Assembly: GCA_900542735.1 (NCBI GenBank)
Contig: UQOS01000002.1
Location: forward strand, 14,033-78,032
Direction: 5' to 3'
Source: an uncultured Mycoplasmatota bacterium
GTDB taxonomy: Bacteria; Bacillota_I; Bacilli_A; RF39; UBA660
DNA: 64,000 nucleotides
Under the pieces are notes generated by a model. The model saw only the letters and a list, made by a program, of their open reading frames with translations, made no database searches and was not told the DNA's origin. The translations under genes were made by a program, and so were the position numbers. Shown here piece after piece: positions 61,395 to 64,000 of the stretch. How positions within the stretch are numbered: position 1 is the stretch's first letter; each line of letters begins with the position of its first letter.

Positions 61395-61985
61395 CTACTT
61401 CTTATTTCTAATTTGAATATAATAATAAATACTAGATAAAATGCCACCTAAAGTTGCGATTAACATATCTGTCATGGTATCATCTACACCTGTTTTTGCT
61501 ACCCACTGAACATCACTAGAAAATAATTTATCACAAGTAAATTCAAAGTATTCCCAACAACCAGCAACAAAAACGGTAAATGCTAGAATAAATAATAAGG
61601 CAAAAAATCTGTACTGATAGCTAGTTAATTGATACTTTTCTAATATGATATAAGCAAATACACTAGTTAAAATTCCTGATAAGAAATGAGTAAATAAATC
61701 AAACCACCAAATCTGGTAGAAGACTTTTAAAATACTACCCATTACTAAAGCAAATAACAGAAACAAATAATAGAAAAAGATAAGTTTTTCATCTATCTGA
61801 TATCCTTTTATCTTATCTAATACATATGGTACCATAATTAGTGGAAAAATGCAAAGAAGTTGTAGAATCTGCGATAACTTCATAGTGCTATAAGAAGTAA
61901 TTAACATATAAACCATAAAGCAGATAAAGAACACATATAATAAACTATTGAATACTTGAAGTATCTTTTTCAATTTTATTTTCAT
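61395..61985 (-). CDS. YjdF/DUF2238-like membrane protein
   Basis: 196 aa with five or six membrane helices. WWFDLFTHFLSGILTSVFAY, EYFEFTCDKLF and VDDTMTDMLIATLGGILSSI are hallmarks of the YjdF/DUF2238 family of bacterial integral membrane proteins of unknown function. The start overlaps the end of rmuC by 41 bases. The ATG sits directly on AGGAG; a TTG four codons on is also possible. Confidence 0.82.
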   Translation of the reverse strand: MKIKLKKILQVFNSLLYVFFICFMVYMLITSYSTMKLSQILQLLCIFPLIMVPYVLDKIKGYQIDEKLIFFYYLFLLFALVMGSILKVFYQIWWFDLFTHFLSGILTSVFAYIILEKYQLTSYQYRFFALLFILAFTVFVAGCWEYFEFTCDKLFSSDVQWVAKTGVDDTMTDMLIATLGGILSSIYYYIQIRNKK

Positions 61986-63006
61986 CTCCTAATTGACCTA
62001 CTTCAACTTGATTAATCATTTCAAATTTTTTAGATATTTTTTCAGTCGTAATATGAACATTTTCAACATCTTTATTTACAGTTTGAATACTTTTAGCAAG
62101 TTTGTCCCATCTATCTTTGTATCTAGAAAATTCTAATCCTAATTTATTTAATTCTTCATGAATAATTGAAGTATATTTATCACGCTCTATATTTTTAATA
62201 ATCATTTGAATAACACTTAATGTAGAAATTAAAGTAGTTGGTGAAGTAATCCAAACTTTTTTACGATAAGCATAATCTAATATATCAGCGTGATAAGCAT
62301 TAATTTCTGCAAATATTGCTTCTGCTGGCAAAAACATAATTGCTTGGTCTGAAGTTACTCCTTGAATGATATATTTACTATTAATGGCATCAATATGCTT
62401 TTTTACATCGATTTTAAATTGTTTTTCATGCATAGCTCTCTCACTTGGTGATAAGTTTTTATCAACCATCATCTGATAGTTTTCAAGTGGAAATTTGGAA
62501 TCAATGATAATAGTACCAAGTGGTTCAGGTGCATATAAAACACAGTCAGCAATTGTAGTGTTTGGCAAAGTACATTGAAGTTTATAGATTTTATCATTAA
62601 CACCAAATACATTTTCCATAATATGTTTTAAATTAACTTCTCCATAAATACCACGCGATTTTTTATCGGTCAAAATACTTTGTAAAGAAACAATATCAGT
62701 AGATAAAGTTTCAATTTTTTTCTGAGCTTCATCTATTTTACTAAGTCTTTCTAAAACAGAAGTAAAAGTTTTATTTGTTTTTTCAAAATTGGCATCTAAT
62801 CTTTCATTAACCCTATCATTAATAGCATTTAGTCTTGACTCCATTTTATCGTTTAACGTATTAAAATCCTGATTCATTTCTTTCGTAATACTGACTTCAA
62901 ATCTACCAAGTCTTTCCGTCATATCACTATTATCTATTTTACGAAATAAATTAAAAATTAATAACAAAATCACAATGATTAATAAAACTAAAATTACATA
63001 TTCCAT
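61945..63006 (-). CDS. rmuC: RmuC-family DNA recombination protein
   Basis: 353 aa. An N-terminal membrane helix, a long coiled coil (about 30-115: RLNAINDRVNERLDANFEK), and the RmuC nuclease-like domain (SRGIYGEVNLKHIMENVFG, PLGTIIIDSKFPLENYQMM, DQAIMFLPAEAIFAEI, KKVWITSPTTLISTLSVIQM). E. coli RmuC limits inversions at short inverted repeats. The start is the ATG at 63004-63006 after GGAGG. Part of a five- or six-gene operon with the VTT-domain gene upstream. Confidence 0.88.
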   Translation of the reverse strand: MEYVILVLLIIVILLLIFNLFRKIDNSDMTERLGRFEVSITKEMNQDFNTLNDKMESRLNAINDRVNERLDANFEKTNKTFTSVLERLSKIDEAQKKIETLSTDIVSLQSILTDKKSRGIYGEVNLKHIMENVFGVNDKIYKLQCTLPNTTIADCVLYAPEPLGTIIIDSKFPLENYQMMVDKNLSPSERAMHEKQFKIDVKKHIDAINSKYIIQGVTSDQAIMFLPAEAIFAEINAYHADILDYAYRKKVWITSPTTLISTLSVIQMIIKNIERDKYTSIIHEELNKLGLEFSRYKDRWDKLAKSIQTVNKDVENVHITTEKISKKFEMINQVEVGQLGDENKIEKDTSSIQ

Positions 63007-63025
63007 CACAACAACCTCCACAACA

Positions 63026-63607
63026 TTATTTCAATTTTAACTTTTTTTCTACTATTTTAGAAACAAAAAACGCTAAAACCAATAAAAAAGCAATTTTAAA
63101 TAATACGGTAATATCTGTTAAACTTTCTAACAAAGTAGTTCCAATGTATCCCCAGAAATAAACCATTACCATTTTCCCAATAATAACAGCTAAAAAGAAT
63201 TTTTCAGTTTTAATTTTTGATACTCCTGCTGCAATATTAATAAAAAAAGCAGGAGAAAAAGGAATGGCTATTAAAATTACTAAGTTACTAAATTTAATGT
63301 TTGATATAGTTTTCATTATACTAGCAAATTTATCTTGTTCTTTTCTTTTAATAAAACGATATAATTTTTTCTGAAATAAATAACGGAATAAGGTAAATGA
63401 TAGCATACAACCAATAATAGTAGAAATCCATGAAATGAGAAAGCCAAAGAAAGAGCCAAAACTAATCATATTTAAAGTAATAAATACAGAAAGTGGTAAC
63501 ATTGGTAAAATAGATTCTAAAATAATTAGAAGAACGCCAGCAATTGGTCCTATACTTGTTAATATAGTAGTTGAATTTGTAACAAAACTATCAATAATCT
63601 CTCTCAT
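63026..63607 (-). CDS. VTT-domain membrane protein (TVP38/TMEM64/DedA-like)
   Basis: 193 aa with four or five membrane helices. ILESILPMLPLSVFITLNMISFGSFFGFLISWISTIIGCMLSF and the FSPAFFINIAAGVSKI segment are typical of VTT proteins, probably lipid scramblases/carriers. The start is the ATG at 63605-63607 after GGTGATG; a longer frame upstream would run through the terminator at 63651-63690 and is unlikely. Confidence 0.85.
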   Translation of the reverse strand: MREIIDSFVTNSTTILTSIGPIAGVLLIILESILPMLPLSVFITLNMISFGSFFGFLISWISTIIGCMLSFTLFRYLFQKKLYRFIKRKEQDKFASIMKTISNIKFSNLVILIAIPFSPAFFINIAAGVSKIKTEKFFLAVIIGKMVMVYFWGYIGTTLLESLTDITVLFKIAFLLVLAFFVSKIVEKKLKLK

Positions 63608-63650
63608 ATCATCACCATTATTATTATAGTACAGAAACCAAAATATTAAA

Positions 63651-63690
63651 AGAAAAAGGGCCTCAAATGATAGATAATTTTTAAGACCCA
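63651..63690 (-). terminator. Terminator of the Rpn-type gene
   Basis: GGGTCTTAA/TTGAGGCCC stem with G-T pairs and a T5 tail on the minus strand. Confidence 0.75.
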
Positions 63691-63703
63691 TTTATCACAA
63701 ATT

Positions 63704-64000
63704 TCATTTAGATAGCTTTTGGATTGTTTCTATATCTAAGCCAGTATACTTAGATATTAACTCATAATTATCAATATCTTTTAGCATATTTTTAGCAATT
63801 TCTAATTGTTTTTCTTCTTTACCACGTAATATGCCAATTTCTTCTCCCTCTTGCCTTCCTAATTCTTTTAAAGCAAGTTCTTTATCATAGGATTCTCCAA
63901 AATTAATATCTGTAATTACTTTCTCTGATTCATTCAAATATTCTTCCATTAAATCAAACCCTTTCGCTATTTTGGTAGCTTTTTCAATACTTGATTCTAC
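63704..64000 (-). CDS. Rpn-family nuclease/transposase-related protein, C-terminal part
   Basis: The frame is open to the right edge, so the start is outside the window; 98 residues are visible before TGA. Sequence (KGFDLMEEYLNESEKVITDI, LKELGRQEGEEIGILRGKEE, MLKDIDNYELISKYTGLDIE, TIQKLSK) is the charged C-terminal tail typical of Rpn-family recombination-promoting nucleases (PD-(D/E)xK transposase-associated). The catalytic part is not in view. These proteins are often present in many copies and are associated with gene transfer. Confidence 0.7.
   Translation of the reverse strand, partial: VESSIEKATKIAKGFDLMEEYLNESEKVITDINFGESYDKELALKELGRQEGEEIGILRGKEEKQLEIAKNMLKDIDNYELISKYTGLDIETIQKLSK

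Overview
The window is AT-rich DNA from a Gram-positive bacterium of the Bacillota, most likely class Bacilli. The gene content points to an uncultured gut-type lineage near the Mollicutes/Erysipelotrichia; this is inferred from gene families, not a phylogeny. It has peptidoglycan (a SEDS glycosyltransferase, a D,D-carboxypeptidase) and carries several endospore genes: CotY/CotZ, YunB, SpmA/SpmB and a YutH/CotS-type coat protein. It is therefore probably a spore former. Nearly all genes are on the minus strand, the standard genetic code fits, and no rRNA, insertion sequence or CRISPR array was found.

1-24.6 kb, the most unusual part: a surface-protein locus read right to left. It holds a small secreted cohesin-like protein, a small membrane protein, a 4809-aa protein with four glycine-rich modules and more than 30 cadherin-like beta-sandwich repeats ending in a dockerin, a 2239-aa protein with 20 such repeats also ending in a dockerin, and a translationally coupled cohesin-like protein with four repeats and a C-terminal membrane anchor. 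This looks like a compact, non-cellulosomal cohesin-dockerin system for mounting giant fibrous adhesins on the cell.

24.6-35 kb: tRNA-Cys and tRNA-Gly, a YcxB-like membrane protein, a frameshifted collagen-like (exosporium-type) gene with a nearby gene remnant, a LysM protein, a run of envelope and RNA-binding genes (ylmH, SNase-like, PH-like), tRNA-Thr(CGT) and tRNA-Lys(CTT), and a CotY/CotZ-type coat gene.

34.7-43.9 kb: a SEDS protein, a GT4 glycosyltransferase, a thioredoxin-like protein, an AI-2E-type permease, gltX, an RpiB/LacAB-type isomerase, a class I glutamine amidotransferase and tRNA-Glu(CTC), tRNA-Gln(CTG) and tRNA-Ala(TGC).

43.9-46.6 kb: a decayed mutY pseudogene, an orphan MvaI/BcnI-like nuclease and a twelve-gene tRNA operon with a near-consensus promoter.

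46.6-64 kb: housekeeping and sporulation genes: an S1-domain protein, a NifU-like protein, a YutH-like protein, a coiled-coil protein, DUF1292, YutD-like, YunB, DUF2752, DUF4234, ferredoxin, rluB, a DinG-type helicase, the dacB/dacF-spmA-spmB operon, a lipoprotein, trpS, and an rmuC-containing membrane-gene operon. The right edge cuts a gene for an Rpn-type nuclease/transposase-family protein.
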